From: an archaeon
GTDB taxonomy: Archaea > Asgardarchaeota > Hermodarchaeia > Hermodarchaeales > Hermodarchaeaceae
Length of the DNA: 33,884 nucleotides
Reading direction: 5' to 3'
NCBI GenBank assembly: GCA_016550425.1
Contig: JABXGS010000106.1
Location: 1-33,884, forward strand
Below the pieces are notes generated by a model, which was given only the letters and a program-made list of their open reading frames with translations, was not told the DNA's origin and ran no database searches. Made by a program: the position numbers and the translations under genes. Below are positions 22,906 through 31,876 of this stretch, piece after piece (the first letter of the stretch is position 1; every line of letters begins with the position of its first letter).

Positions 22906-24123
22906 ATGCAAAAAATCCTCGTCCTTGGCGGAGGTACCGCAGGTACACTTGCCGCTAATTTAATGGCAAAGGAACTTGGAAAAGAAATCAAGAAGGGTGA
23001 GGTTGAAATCACCCTCTTAGACGCTGATGGGAAACATCTCTTCCAACCAAACTTCCTCTATATTGCATTCAAAGGAATGAACCCAAAGAAAATCGAACGC
23101 AAAGAGGAAAAACTCCTGCATAAACATGTAAACTTTCACGTTGATCCTGTAGCGAAAATTGATTACAAAAAGAAGACAGTCACGACAGCAAACAACAATA
23201 CCTATCAGTACGACTTTCTAGTCATCGCAACCGGTGCTTCAATCACTCGGGAAGAGATTCCAGGATTCAATGAAGCCAATCTCGACTTTCATTCAACTCA
23301 AGAAAATGCCTTAGCAATATGGGAACGAATCAATAAAGTCAAAACTGGAAAGATAGTCGTCGGAATAAGTACTCTACCACACAAATGTCCTCCCTCACCT
23401 GTGGAAGCAGCATTCCTTGTTGAGCAGTTCCTGAAAAAGAAGAAATTGAAAGACAAGGTTGAGGTTCACTTTATAACACCCCTTCCTCGACCTTATCCAG
23501 ATGCGACGATAAGTAAGACCGTTGAGAAGCGATTTGTAGAGAGAGGAATTATCATTCATCCTTTCTTCAATATCGATCGAGTTGATCCGAAAAAGAAAAT
23601 TATCTATTCGATGGAGGGTGGAGAATTAGATTATGAAGCGATGTTTGTTGTACCACCACATAAAGCGCCACAAGGAATAATCGATTCCAACATCGGAGAT
23701 GAAGATGGTTGGATTCCTGTTGATAAACATACTATGCTTGTCAAAGACCATGAAAATGTTTATGCGCTTGGTGATGTCGCCGATTTGCCAACATCCAAAT
23801 CAGGGGTCACAGCACATCTTGAGGCTGTTGTGGTTGCAAAGAACATCGTTGCGGATATAAAACAGACAGGTGAAACTTGTCACTTCACTGGGCGAACACA
23901 TTGCCCCATGGATGTTGGATACGGCAAAGGATTATTCGTAATCACAGCGTATGGTCGCAATGCAAAAGATGTCCAACCCTCACGCTTCAATATGATGATG
24001 AAGAAGGGATTTGGAATGTTATATTGGCAAACCGTAAAAGGATCAATGGAATGGCTCATGGACATGTTCTTCGGTGAAGATGCCCGTGATTGCTTCTACG
24101 AAGAACCAATCGAAACTACATAA
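22906..24123 (+). CDS. sqr: Sulfide:quinone oxidoreductase-like flavoprotein
   Basis: A 405-residue FAD protein of the SQR/NDH-2 family. The N-terminal FAD motif is GGGTAGTLAA (8-17). ATGASI (109-114) and YALGDVADLP (286-295) are the other flavin-binding segments. Cys161 in LPHKCPPSPVEAA and Cys333 in HCPMDVGYGKG sit where SQRs carry the redox-active cysteine pair; Cys325 is a further one. The C-terminus (FNMMMKKGFGMLYWQTVKGSMEWL) has an amphipathic membrane-docking character. It would oxidise sulfide to a persulfide and reduce menaquinone. It follows tusA after 13 bp. It could be a persulfide-handling relative of SQR rather than a true sulfide oxidase. Confidence 0.87.
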   Translation: MQKILVLGGGTAGTLAANLMAKELGKEIKKGEVEITLLDADGKHLFQPNFLYIAFKGMNPKKIERKEEKLLHKHVNFHVDPVAKIDYKKKTVTTANNNTYQYDFLVIATGASITREEIPGFNEANLDFHSTQENALAIWERINKVKTGKIVVGISTLPHKCPPSPVEAAFLVEQFLKKKKLKDKVEVHFITPLPRPYPDATISKTVEKRFVERGIIIHPFFNIDRVDPKKKIIYSMEGGELDYEAMFVVPPHKAPQGIIDSNIGDEDGWIPVDKHTMLVKDHENVYALGDVADLPTSKSGVTAHLEAVVVAKNIVADIKQTGETCHFTGRTHCPMDVGYGKGLFVITAYGRNAKDVQPSRFNMMMKKGFGMLYWQTVKGSMEWLMDMFFGEDARDCFYEEPIETT

Positions 24124-24231
24124 TAGTCATACTGCCAAACATGAATTTGGTTGACAAAATGAAATATCGCTAGCCTAAAGTAGAAGCCCTCGCTATCTCC
24201 ATCTCCTATCAAGTAAGATGGACTGAACAAA

Positions 24232-25434
24232 ATGTCTGCATCCTCCTTTGATGTTGCAATAGTAGGAGCAGGACCTGCCGGTTGCACGGCCGCAAAGACA
24301 GCGGCTAAACTTGGACTAAAGACCATCGTTTTCGATAGTCGAAAACAAATCGGTATCCCTGTGCAATGTGGAGAATATCTACCAGTGCCGGAGGAAATGC
24401 AAGATCTCCTCCCCAATTCTCCACGAGTAGCACGTCTCGTAGACGTTCCCTCGGCTGTAATTACCAATCGCAGTTCACGTCTTTTACTTGTCTCGCCAAA
24501 TAATCGTGCTTATGAATTTCGGCTAGTATCAAATATTATTGACCGTGCAAAGTTTGATCAACATCTCGCAAATCAAGCAATAGCTGCAGGTGCCCAAATA
24601 CAGTTGCAGAGTACTGTATTGAAACGAACAAACGCAAATCAGCTCGTTGTTAAAAATAAATCTGGTCGTCAAACAATCAACGCAAAAATTATTATCGGAG
24701 CTGATGGAACCCAATCACGGATAGCCCGGTCAATAGGAGTACGCTATGAGAATAGGTCGCGCGATTTATCTCCAACTATTCAGTTTGTCATGACAAATAT
24801 TGACTGTGACCCAAATACAACTGAGATGTACTTTGGTAGCCAGATTGCTCCTGGTGGTTATGCTTGGGTAATCCCGAAAGATGAAGCAACAGTTAATATT
24901 GGACTTGGTTTTCGCCCAGCATTTTTAAAAAATTCTGACACTGCACTTTCCTATCTCCATCGATTTATTAATTCACATCCGGCAAACGCAGATCGAATGA
25001 AAAATGGAAAAATCCTACGAAAAACCGGTGCCATTGTACCTGTAGGTGGCCCAGTAACACGAACTTATTTTAATTCAGTTCTTCTGGTTGGTGATGCTGC
25101 TGGACATGTAATGGCCTCAAATGGAGGTGGAATTCCAACTGCCTTGGGTGGGGGAGAAGTAGCCGGAATTGCAGCTGCTAAGCACATTCAGGAAAACATG
25201 CCACTATGCTGGTATGAAGAGACATGGAAAAAAGAATTCGGACAGGAGTTAGGTTCTGCTTTAGATATTTTGCGAATTGCGGATCGAATACTGACTTCAG
25301 ATAACTTAACAAACCGTTGCATGCAACTAGCTGGTCCTCGATACTTGCAACATTTAATTCGCTGTAGGCTTCCCTTTTCAGTTAAAATAGCTTCAAAAAC
25401 ACTCGTAAAGATATTAGCGTTGGTATCCAAATGA
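24232..25434 (+). CDS. Geranylgeranyl reductase family flavoprotein
   Basis: A 400-residue FAD enzyme. The FAD motif is VGAGPAGCTA (11-20). The CGE motif (VQCGEYL, Cys46) and the substrate motif APGGYAWVIPK are those of archaeal geranylgeranyl reductases, followed by VGDAAGHVMASNGGG. It saturates isoprenoid chains, of archaeal lipids or of the quinone side chain. The next two genes make a polyprenyl chain and attach it to a ring, so the quinone role is possible as well as the lipid one. No clear ribosome-binding site precedes the ATG at 24232. The C-terminus ends in a basic tail (KIASKTLVKILALVSK). Confidence 0.88.
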   Translation: MSASSFDVAIVGAGPAGCTAAKTAAKLGLKTIVFDSRKQIGIPVQCGEYLPVPEEMQDLLPNSPRVARLVDVPSAVITNRSSRLLLVSPNNRAYEFRLVSNIIDRAKFDQHLANQAIAAGAQIQLQSTVLKRTNANQLVVKNKSGRQTINAKIIIGADGTQSRIARSIGVRYENRSRDLSPTIQFVMTNIDCDPNTTEMYFGSQIAPGGYAWVIPKDEATVNIGLGFRPAFLKNSDTALSYLHRFINSHPANADRMKNGKILRKTGAIVPVGGPVTRTYFNSVLLVGDAAGHVMASNGGGIPTALGGGEVAGIAAAKHIQENMPLCWYEETWKKEFGQELGSALDILRIADRILTSDNLTNRCMQLAGPRYLQHLIRCRLPFSVKIASKTLVKILALVSK

Positions 25435-25580
25435 TCGAAAGTCAATCATGTCTATTTCCTTTTACGTATACGAAGTTCCATATCTTCTTAGGGACGTGTT
25501 GTTTAGATTCAATGGTCAAAACGTACCTTCAAATAATACCAGTAAATAATAGGAAACGATTGCAAAGGAGTTTTCAGTGA

Positions 25581-26639
25581 ATGCCTAATCGCGATTCAAC
25601 ATCAACTAATAGCAATCAGCCCGTGTCTTCAATTCAAGCTTCAAGCATTAGCACTACAAAAGGTGGACCCACAACTTTTCTAGATAGCGAGTACATCCAG
25701 GCTCGAATTGTACTCATCAATTCCGCCATTTTAGATTATCTTAAAAAACAAAAAGGTGAACCAGAAATTCTCTATCATGCTGCTCATCATCTTATAATTA
25801 CTGGCGGCAAGCGGTTTCGGTCACTAGTAACCCTACTCAGCTGTGAAGCTGTTGGTGGATCAATTGCCAAAGTTCTTCCAATAACTGTTGCCGCTGAGCT
25901 TCTACAGACTGCAAGTCTCATCCATGATGATATTATCGATCAAGATGATCTGCGAAGAGGAGTTCCAACCGTACACAAGAAATACGGACACGACATTGCC
26001 CTTCTTGCTGGAGATTTTCTCATTGCCCAGGCTTTCAAAATTATAGGCACCCATGGTTCTCCAGAGTTGGTGGCTAATATTGGTGCTGGGGGTGTTCGTA
26101 TGTGTGAAGGTGAAGTTCTTGATCTCTACATCACTCCTGAGAAAGAAGCAGCTTATACAACGGAAGAATATCTGAAAATGATTGAACGAAAAACTGCAGT
26201 GTTTCTTGAAGAAGCTGCAAGAACAGGTGCTATTGTTGGCGAAGCTACTAAAAAGGAACGTGAGGTGTTGGCACAATTTGGTTCTTGTATTGGATTCTCA
26301 TTTCAACTCCGAGATGATGTGCTTGATATTCAAGCTACACAACAAAAACTGCAGAAATCTACATTCTCTGATTTTCGAATGAAACGAGGGAATTATCCCC
26401 TTCTTTATACTCTCGAAAACTGCTCAGCAGCTGATCGAAAAACATGCATCGACGCAATCAATAAACATCAATGGAACACAATTCTCTCACTAATTGATCA
26501 ATGCAAAGCCTATGAACATACTATGGAACTAGCCCAAGATTATGCTGATCGAGCCAAAGCATTGCTTCAAGAATACAATTTCCTAAACCATTCGGCTCTC
26601 GAACAACTTGCTGACTTTACAGTGCACCGCGAATATTGA
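25581..26639 (+). CDS. Long-chain trans-polyprenyl diphosphate synthase
   Basis: A 352-residue prenyltransferase. FARM is DDIIDQDD (116-123), SARM is DDVLD (245-249), and GGKRFR (75-80) binds isopentenyl diphosphate. The residues just before FARM are small (Ala111 and Ser112, five and four positions upstream), which permits long chains, since short-chain enzymes have large aromatic side chains there. A Ser/Thr-rich, probably disordered stretch of about 33 residues precedes the domain. Start ATG 25581 has AAGGAG upstream. It ends 32 bp before the MenA-like gene and probably supplies that enzyme's polyprenyl substrate. Confidence 0.92.
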   Translation: MPNRDSTSTNSNQPVSSIQASSISTTKGGPTTFLDSEYIQARIVLINSAILDYLKKQKGEPEILYHAAHHLIITGGKRFRSLVTLLSCEAVGGSIAKVLPITVAAELLQTASLIHDDIIDQDDLRRGVPTVHKKYGHDIALLAGDFLIAQAFKIIGTHGSPELVANIGAGGVRMCEGEVLDLYITPEKEAAYTTEEYLKMIERKTAVFLEEAARTGAIVGEATKKEREVLAQFGSCIGFSFQLRDDVLDIQATQQKLQKSTFSDFRMKRGNYPLLYTLENCSAADRKTCIDAINKHQWNTILSLIDQCKAYEHTMELAQDYADRAKALLQEYNFLNHSALEQLADFTVHREY

Positions 26640-26670
26640 TTCTTACCGTTCAAGAATAGAGGCAAATACT

Positions 26671-27732
26671 ATGTCTGAATTTCAAGAAGAAGAGCCAAGT
26701 AAAACCAAAATATGGTTGGGAGAGCTTCGTCTTCCATTTGCTACTGCTTCAGTCGTACCGATCCTTTTGGGAACTGCAATCGCGTGGGGAGTCACGGGGA
26801 TTTTCCTCTGGGATGTTTTTATCCTTACTCTTATCGGCGGGGTGTTCATACACCTTGGTGCGAATGTGGCAAATGACTACTGGGATTATCGACTGGGATC
26901 AGATAACATCAACATCGAATACATTCGACCTTTTACTGGTGGAAGTCGTATGATCCAAAAAGGTCTCCTCTCTCCCAAAGCAGTCCTAGCCGGTTCAATT
27001 GTGCTCTCTAGTATCGGAGCAATAATCGGTCTGTATCTGACCATCACTCGTGGGCTTCTCGTATTGGTTCTGGGATTTCTTGGTGTTTTTCTTGGGTTCT
27101 TCTACACTGCTCCGCCATTTAAATTCGTTAGCCGTGGAATAGGTGAGATTGTCATAGGTATCTGTTTTGGTATCTTTCTCACTCTTGGAGCATTCTTTAC
27201 TCAGACTCAGTTTTTTACCTGGGAACCGATAATTATGGCTTTGCCTGTTGCCTTCCTTGTGTCAGCGATTCTGTATATCAACGAGTTTGCTGATTTCAAA
27301 GCTGACAGAGACTCCGGAAAAGGGACCCTAGTTGTTCGGTTAGGGCGACAACGCGCAGCTATTCTCTACGTTGCCATTCTATTGCTAGTCTACCTTGTTG
27401 TCATCTTTGCGATTCTTTTCAATATTACTACTTGGTACTCGATCCTCGTTTTGTCAACCATCCCGCTAAGCCTTATTGGTGCACGATATACTCTGAAATT
27501 CTATGAGCAACCTAAGGCGATGATACCTGCTAATGTTTCAACAATCCTTAATCATCTTCTGACAGGTATCACACTATCACTCGCATACCTATATCTTGGT
27601 CTCAGCATGATTTTCGCCTTTGAACTGATTCTACTTGCTGTTATCACAACAATGGTAATTGTATTTCTTTTCACAGCTTTGTTTTCTCAGCGTCTTCACA
27701 AACAAGCCCAAGCAATGATGCAAGCAAGTTAG
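26671..27732 (+). CDS. menA: UbiA-superfamily prenyltransferase, MenA-like
   Basis: A 353-residue membrane enzyme with about nine hydrophobic helices. The two Asp-rich motifs are NDYWDYRLGSD (68-78) and EFADFKADRDSGKGT (205-219). GGSRMIQKGLLSP (90-102) is typical of the MenA branch. It would prenylate 1,4-dihydroxy-2-naphthoate to give demethylmenaquinone. The start is ATG 26671; an upstream TTG at 26608 would overlap the synthase gene and is rejected. The stop overlaps the convergent isomerase-like gene by four bases. No other menaquinone genes (menB-F or the futalosine set) are in the window, so the ring substrate is an inference. Confidence 0.9.
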   Translation: MSEFQEEEPSKTKIWLGELRLPFATASVVPILLGTAIAWGVTGIFLWDVFILTLIGGVFIHLGANVANDYWDYRLGSDNINIEYIRPFTGGSRMIQKGLLSPKAVLAGSIVLSSIGAIIGLYLTITRGLLVLVLGFLGVFLGFFYTAPPFKFVSRGIGEIVIGICFGIFLTLGAFFTQTQFFTWEPIIMALPVAFLVSAILYINEFADFKADRDSGKGTLVVRLGRQRAAILYVAILLLVYLVVIFAILFNITTWYSILVLSTIPLSLIGARYTLKFYEQPKAMIPANVSTILNHLLTGITLSLAYLYLGLSMIFAFELILLAVITTMVIVFLFTALFSQRLHKQAQAMMQAS

Positions 27733-29057
27733 GTGTAAATTGGTTCAATTCCTAAAATTTCACAGAAATCATAGAGCTCATCAACGACGTCACCGTAGAC
27801 CATGTGTAGATGGTTAGATCGTAAGTGCTGAACGAATAGGTCTGGATCGCCTTCGAGGTTGATAAAGGCATGTGGCCAGCGATCGCGTGCTTCCTTGAAG
27901 GTTTCTTTGTCTTGGACTACAACTTCACCATTTGCGATTTGCATTACATACTCTCCTCCTACTCGAGCCAGTCTTGCTAAGGTGACATGACCTTCCTTAC
28001 AACTGAATGTTGGACACGCTCCTCCGGCTTCACCCATATACTCGTATTGGGGATTCCAATCGACATCCTTCGGTGAGGTAGCCATATCGGTTGCAATTGT
28101 CCCACAATTGACGAGGCGTAAAATTCCAGTATTCATATCTAGATCATTAACATCAGCAAATAACACGGGTTGTCCACTCAATAGGTGCAAGATTCGCATC
28201 GTGAAGGCTGCATTCATATCCGCTTCACAAGAAATCATGATGCCTTCGTTAATCAACCAAGAAATTGGCATACAACCACTGACATAGTTGTCAATGAATT
28301 CAGGTTGACACTTGAATCCACCAAAGGCATACCCGTCAGTCTCCATCAGCTCTTTCATGGCAAAATATAATCGAACACTTTTTTCGAGAATCTCGTCAGA
28401 AACATTAACCGATCCATAGGTCTTCTTTACCCAGGCGATTTTCTCCTTTACTTTCTTCACAGATATTTTCTGTGCATTCAGGTATAATCGCAGCATATCT
28501 ACATGCTCAATCTCGGTCCCGAAGATATCTTTCATCTGACTAAAGTCCACAGCTGAGGTCACCATCCCCATGGTTTTTCCACCAATGACAACAGCTTTGC
28601 TTCGACTGAGGTCATCAAAGGTCATCGCGGCTCGGCAATAACTGGTAATTGCATCCAACACATCTGGCGAATCGGGTTCTCCATAAACAAACCGATGCAG
28701 TAGATTCAATTCATCAAGACTGCCATGCGTAATCGCGGCACCAACGAGGCTAAAGGCTGCAGGGCTGCGATATCCATAAACGATACTCGGTAATCCTGTG
28801 GCTTGGACTGCTGAGACAACCATCGGGGCATACACCCAAGAGCCGATGTTATAGATGATACACTGAATATGGTCATGCACCATATCTTCAGAAATCCGAA
28901 CCGAATCTTCCATCGTTAGAACGAGTTCATCATGAGGACTTATTTCAAGAGGTTGCGTTTTCAAAGCTTTTTGTAGTTCCTTATGGGCTTGTTTGGCGAT
29001 ATCTGTTCGTTCCCGAGCAAGGGAGAGTGTGATGAGTCCTACTTTGGGCCTATCCAT
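27729..29057 (-). CDS. L-fucose/L-arabinose isomerase family protein
   Basis: A 442-residue protein of the FucI/AraA fold (COG2407). The metal-binding pattern of the family can be read: Glu278 in ISCEADMNAAFTMRIL, Asp302/305 in FADVNDLD, and His416/418 in RSNHLHMVYGD at the C-terminus. The N-terminal alpha/beta domains (VGLITLS, IIYNIGSWVYAPM) are also usual. Such proteins isomerise aldoses and ketoses, but the substrate here is unknown and no sugar kinase, aldolase or transporter is near. The start ATG 29057 has GAGGG upstream. It lies between the quinone genes and the lar cluster and shows no clear link to either. Confidence 0.85.
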   Translation of the reverse strand: MDRPKVGLITLSLARERTDIAKQAHKELQKALKTQPLEISPHDELVLTMEDSVRISEDMVHDHIQCIIYNIGSWVYAPMVVSAVQATGLPSIVYGYRSPAAFSLVGAAITHGSLDELNLLHRFVYGEPDSPDVLDAITSYCRAAMTFDDLSRSKAVVIGGKTMGMVTSAVDFSQMKDIFGTEIEHVDMLRLYLNAQKISVKKVKEKIAWVKKTYGSVNVSDEILEKSVRLYFAMKELMETDGYAFGGFKCQPEFIDNYVSGCMPISWLINEGIMISCEADMNAAFTMRILHLLSGQPVLFADVNDLDMNTGILRLVNCGTIATDMATSPKDVDWNPQYEYMGEAGGACPTFSCKEGHVTLARLARVGGEYVMQIANGEVVVQDKETFKEARDRWPHAFINLEGDPDLFVQHLRSNHLHMVYGDVVDELYDFCEILGIEPIYT

Positions 29058-29191
29058 TTATTTCCCTCAGTGAAATCAGGTTAATGCTAATCGTGGACCC
29101 GTTCTGATAAAAGCCTTTCATTCGTTCTTGGAATTACATGAGTATGATTTCGTTGGAAACGGAACTGCCTTTCCATTTATGGGAATATTCT

Positions 29192-30004
29192 TTATCGCTC
29201 TTCATCGAAGCTTCCAAATCGATACCCTTTCAAATCAACCGTGACGAACTCGTAGCCTAAGGATTCTAGATGTTTGATAATCTGGTCTGATATTGACTTT
29301 TGAAGCAACATCTGGATTTGATGGGAAGGAACTTCAATCCGGGCAAGACGGCCATGATCCCGTACTCGAATGACACTCACATCTGCAATATTGCGAATCG
29401 CTTTTTCGGCGGCTGCAATCCTGGCAAGCCGGTCTTCTGTGAGAGTTTCACCATAAGGTATTCGAGTGGCTAAGCAACTGTTTGAAGGCTTATTGGCCAC
29501 GGGGAGTTCTAATTCCCTTGCGAGTTGTCGGGATTCCGGTTTTGTAATACCTACCTCAAGTAGGGGGCTGATGATCCCAAGTTCCTTTATTGCTCTCAGT
29601 CCTGGTCGGTACTCGCCCAGATCGCTCGCTGTTGTGCCATCAACGACCACTGCTAATCCTAGTTTGATGGCTAATTCTTGGGCTTCACGAAATCGGTGGA
29701 GTTTACAATGGTAACAGCGATCAACTGGATTCGGAACAATCGACGCAATCTTCAATTCATTCAAGGCTTGCACATAATGTCGAATTCCAATGGTTTTCGC
29801 AACTTGTTTCGCATCTTCGACTTCTTCAGGAATCATCAAGGCTGAATTGAAAGTTGCTGCAGCTGCTTTATCTTGCAATGCTTCATAGGCAAGAGCTGCC
29901 ATTACTGCGCTATCAACGCCACCTGATAAAGCCACTAAGACGCTCCCCAATTGCTTTAGGTGTATAATTACCTGGTTTCGTTTTTGTTGGAGTGATTCAC
30001 TCAT
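29192..30004 (-). CDS. larE: LarE, ATP-dependent sulfur transferase of nickel-pincer cofactor synthesis
   Basis: A 270-residue PP-loop enzyme. The ATP loop is ALSGGVDSAV (25-34). It has CYHC (97-100) and Cys177 in SCLATRIPYGE. LarE inserts sulfur into the pyridinium biscarboxylate mononucleotide. Single-Cys LarEs sacrifice their own cysteine sulfur. Those with three cysteines in this arrangement carry a [4Fe-4S] cluster that brings in sulfur catalytically, and this protein is of that type. Start ATG 30004 lies 14 bp after the larC stop, with GAGGAGGG ahead of it; the two are cotranscribed. Confidence 0.93.
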   Translation of the reverse strand: MSESLQQKRNQVIIHLKQLGSVLVALSGGVDSAVMAALAYEALQDKAAAATFNSALMIPEEVEDAKQVAKTIGIRHYVQALNELKIASIVPNPVDRCYHCKLHRFREAQELAIKLGLAVVVDGTTASDLGEYRPGLRAIKELGIISPLLEVGITKPESRQLARELELPVANKPSNSCLATRIPYGETLTEDRLARIAAAEKAIRNIADVSVIRVRDHGRLARIEVPSHQIQMLLQKSISDQIIKHLESLGYEFVTVDLKGYRFGSFDEER

Positions 30005-30018
30005 GGTTGAAATTGTGG

Positions 30019-30825
30019 CTAGCCCTCCTCAGAGTTAAATGAGTATTTTGATTTTCCTAAGACAAAACGAAGAAGGTTAGGAATTCCGGGAATTTCTCCG
30101 GTTCCTGCACCATATCCGACTGCGAGCGAGTATATCTCTGGAAATATTTGTGTTGACGTGGGGTTCAGCGAAGCCAGCAAGGAGACTCCTGTGGGTGTAG
30201 CCATCTCACACATGTGTGGGCCTCCTCTGAAAGCAAGTTTGTGTTTCGTCAAGATGTTCATTACTGCGGGCCCAGGTGCTGCTAAACGTCCATGACTGCT
30301 TGGAAAGGTTCCACCACCTACGGCGATTGGTAGTGCATAGTACTTCGTATTTTGAGGATTCGCGATGCCCAGTGTCTCAAGCGCGACTGCAGTGCCAATT
30401 ACATCAAGGACTGTATCAACTGACCCCGCTGCGTGCAGATGAACTTCTCCCATTGAATGGCGGTGCACCTTTGCTTCAGCTTCAACAAGGGTATGAATCG
30501 CCCGAGATGCGAACATCGATGCAGGTTGAGAAAGCTTCAGATCATTTGTCATTGATTGAACGGCTTCTAGGAGAACTTTACCAGGACGAGTTGAATATTC
30601 TTCTTCAATCTGAATCTCGAGGTACAATCCCCCTATATGACTCCGCGTCACCGGCTTTGGTTTCACTGACACCTTTTGGCAATTCGGGATATAATTTGCC
30701 GACGCTTCCATTGCACTAATTACTTTATCGGCTTTAGCTCCAAGATCCAGAAGGGCGGCAACGAACATATCCCCTGCAATACCAGCAAGTTGTGGGTCGA
30801 TGACTAATATCTTTGAATCAGGCAC
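30019..30825 (-). CDS. larC: LarC1-like nickel insertion protein (N-terminal part of LarC only)
   Basis: A 268-residue protein equal in size to LarC1. Motifs are IDPQLAGIAGDMFVAALLDL (9-28), EVHLHAAGSVDTVLDVIG (127-144, with His129, His131, Asp137) and RGGPHMCEMATPTGV. LarC puts nickel into the pincer nucleotide using CTP. In Lactobacillus LarC1 is joined by a frameshift to LarC2, the CTP-binding part; many others have a full fused LarC of about 400 residues. Here the gene ends at SFNSEEG and larE follows at once, so no LarC2 is present. The start is GTG 30825. It shares a divergent promoter region with larB. Confidence 0.92.
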   Translation of the reverse strand: MPDSKILVIDPQLAGIAGDMFVAALLDLGAKADKVISAMEASANYIPNCQKVSVKPKPVTRSHIGGLYLEIQIEEEYSTRPGKVLLEAVQSMTNDLKLSQPASMFASRAIHTLVEAEAKVHRHSMGEVHLHAAGSVDTVLDVIGTAVALETLGIANPQNTKYYALPIAVGGGTFPSSHGRLAAPGPAVMNILTKHKLAFRGGPHMCEMATPTGVSLLASLNPTSTQIFPEIYSLAVGYGAGTGEIPGIPNLLRFVLGKSKYSFNSEEG

Positions 30826-30859
30826 GTATGTTTCCCATTAAGTTGTCAAATCTTCAAGC

Positions 30860-30869
30860 TTTAATATAC
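30860..30869. promoter_or_regulatory. TATA element between larC and larB, possibly bidirectional
   Basis: TTTAATATAC on the plus strand, GTATATTAAA on the minus. It lies 35 bp from each of the larB ATG and the larC GTG, and either orientation resembles a TATA box. Starts would fall near 30888 (larB) and 30840 (larC). Confidence 0.45.
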
Positions 30870-30903
30870 TCGGTTCATCTATGAGAAACTGGTGGAAGGA
30901 GCA

Positions 30904-31680
30904 ATGAGTGAGCTTCGTGATATCCTCAAAAAAGTCGCTCAAGGTGATTGCACTGTAGAAGAGGCAGAAATGAAACTTCGCATCTTTAACATCGTCGAAG
31001 TCGCCAAACTAGCAAAACTAGATGTGCAACGAGAAACTCGCAAAGGCATCCCTGAAGTAATCTTTGCTGTGAACAAATCAGTTTCTGATCTTATGAAAAT
31101 TATTGAAGCGGGAATCAATGTAAAACCGGTCCTGATTCTTAGCAAATTAACCGAAGATCAGCAAAGAGCGATAAATGATAAACATGCATCTGATTTGGTT
31201 TTTGAGGTGTTCGGTGAAGGAGAGATCGCTGTTATCCACAAACGAAACTACAAACCTCAACAAACTGGTGGCAAAATCGGTATTATTGCGGCAGGAACAT
31301 CCGATAGACGTGTTGCAGAGGCTTCCAGAGTAATGGCTGAGCAAATGGGCTGCCAAGTCTTTACTGCATATGATGTGGGGGTCGCAGGGGTTCACCGTCT
31401 TTTTCCAGAACTGGAGGAAATGGTCGAACAAGGCATCGATATCCTCATTGTTGCAGCTGGTATGGAAGGAGCTCTGCCCTCCTTAGTAACGGGACTTGTT
31501 GATATTCCTGTTATTGGTCTTCCAATCTCAACAGGCTATGGATTAGGTGCAGAAGGTCTTGGTGCCTTAATTTCCATGCTGCAATCCTGTTCGCTTGGGT
31601 TAGCTGTTGTGAATATAGATAATGGGATTGGAGCTGGGGCTATTGCAGCTCTGATAGCAAATCGAATTGCACAACAATAA
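30904..31680 (+). CDS. larB: LarB, pyridinium-3,5-biscarboxylic acid mononucleotide synthase
   Basis: A 258-residue protein. Residues 1-115 are the LarB-specific N-terminal part. Residues 123-258 are PurE-like, with the nucleotide-binding segment IAAGTSDRRVAEASRVM (128-144) and the late VIGLPISTGYGLGAEGLGAL. LarB carboxylates nicotinic acid adenine dinucleotide to begin nickel-pincer cofactor synthesis. Start: ATG 30904 directly follows GGTGGAAGGAG; GTG 30892 is the alternative. It is divergent from larC-larE. The cofactor's user (LarA or a relative) is not in this window. Confidence 0.95.
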   Translation: MSELRDILKKVAQGDCTVEEAEMKLRIFNIVEVAKLAKLDVQRETRKGIPEVIFAVNKSVSDLMKIIEAGINVKPVLILSKLTEDQQRAINDKHASDLVFEVFGEGEIAVIHKRNYKPQQTGGKIGIIAAGTSDRRVAEASRVMAEQMGCQVFTAYDVGVAGVHRLFPELEEMVEQGIDILIVAAGMEGALPSLVTGLVDIPVIGLPISTGYGLGAEGLGALISMLQSCSLGLAVVNIDNGIGAGAIAALIANRIAQQ

Positions 31681-31876
31681 TTCCTCAAGGAAAATACAGA
31701 AAATCGCAACAAAAGTCCTAAGAGATTCTTCATTGAAACAGACTTTAAGAAGGACCGAAACGGCAGTAATCTGTACTCGTTGAAATATTCGTCCTCATCT
31801 TTGAGGAACGATAAGGGCATGAACCAGCGGGATAAGACACAGCTATCTTTCAAAGAATATCAACGGGGTAGAAGAT

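Noticed and set aside
27729..29057. LarA-type racemase as cofactor user of the lar genes
   Set aside because: The motifs are of the FucI/AraA fold with its Glu, Asp and His metal ligands; no LarA signature is seen.
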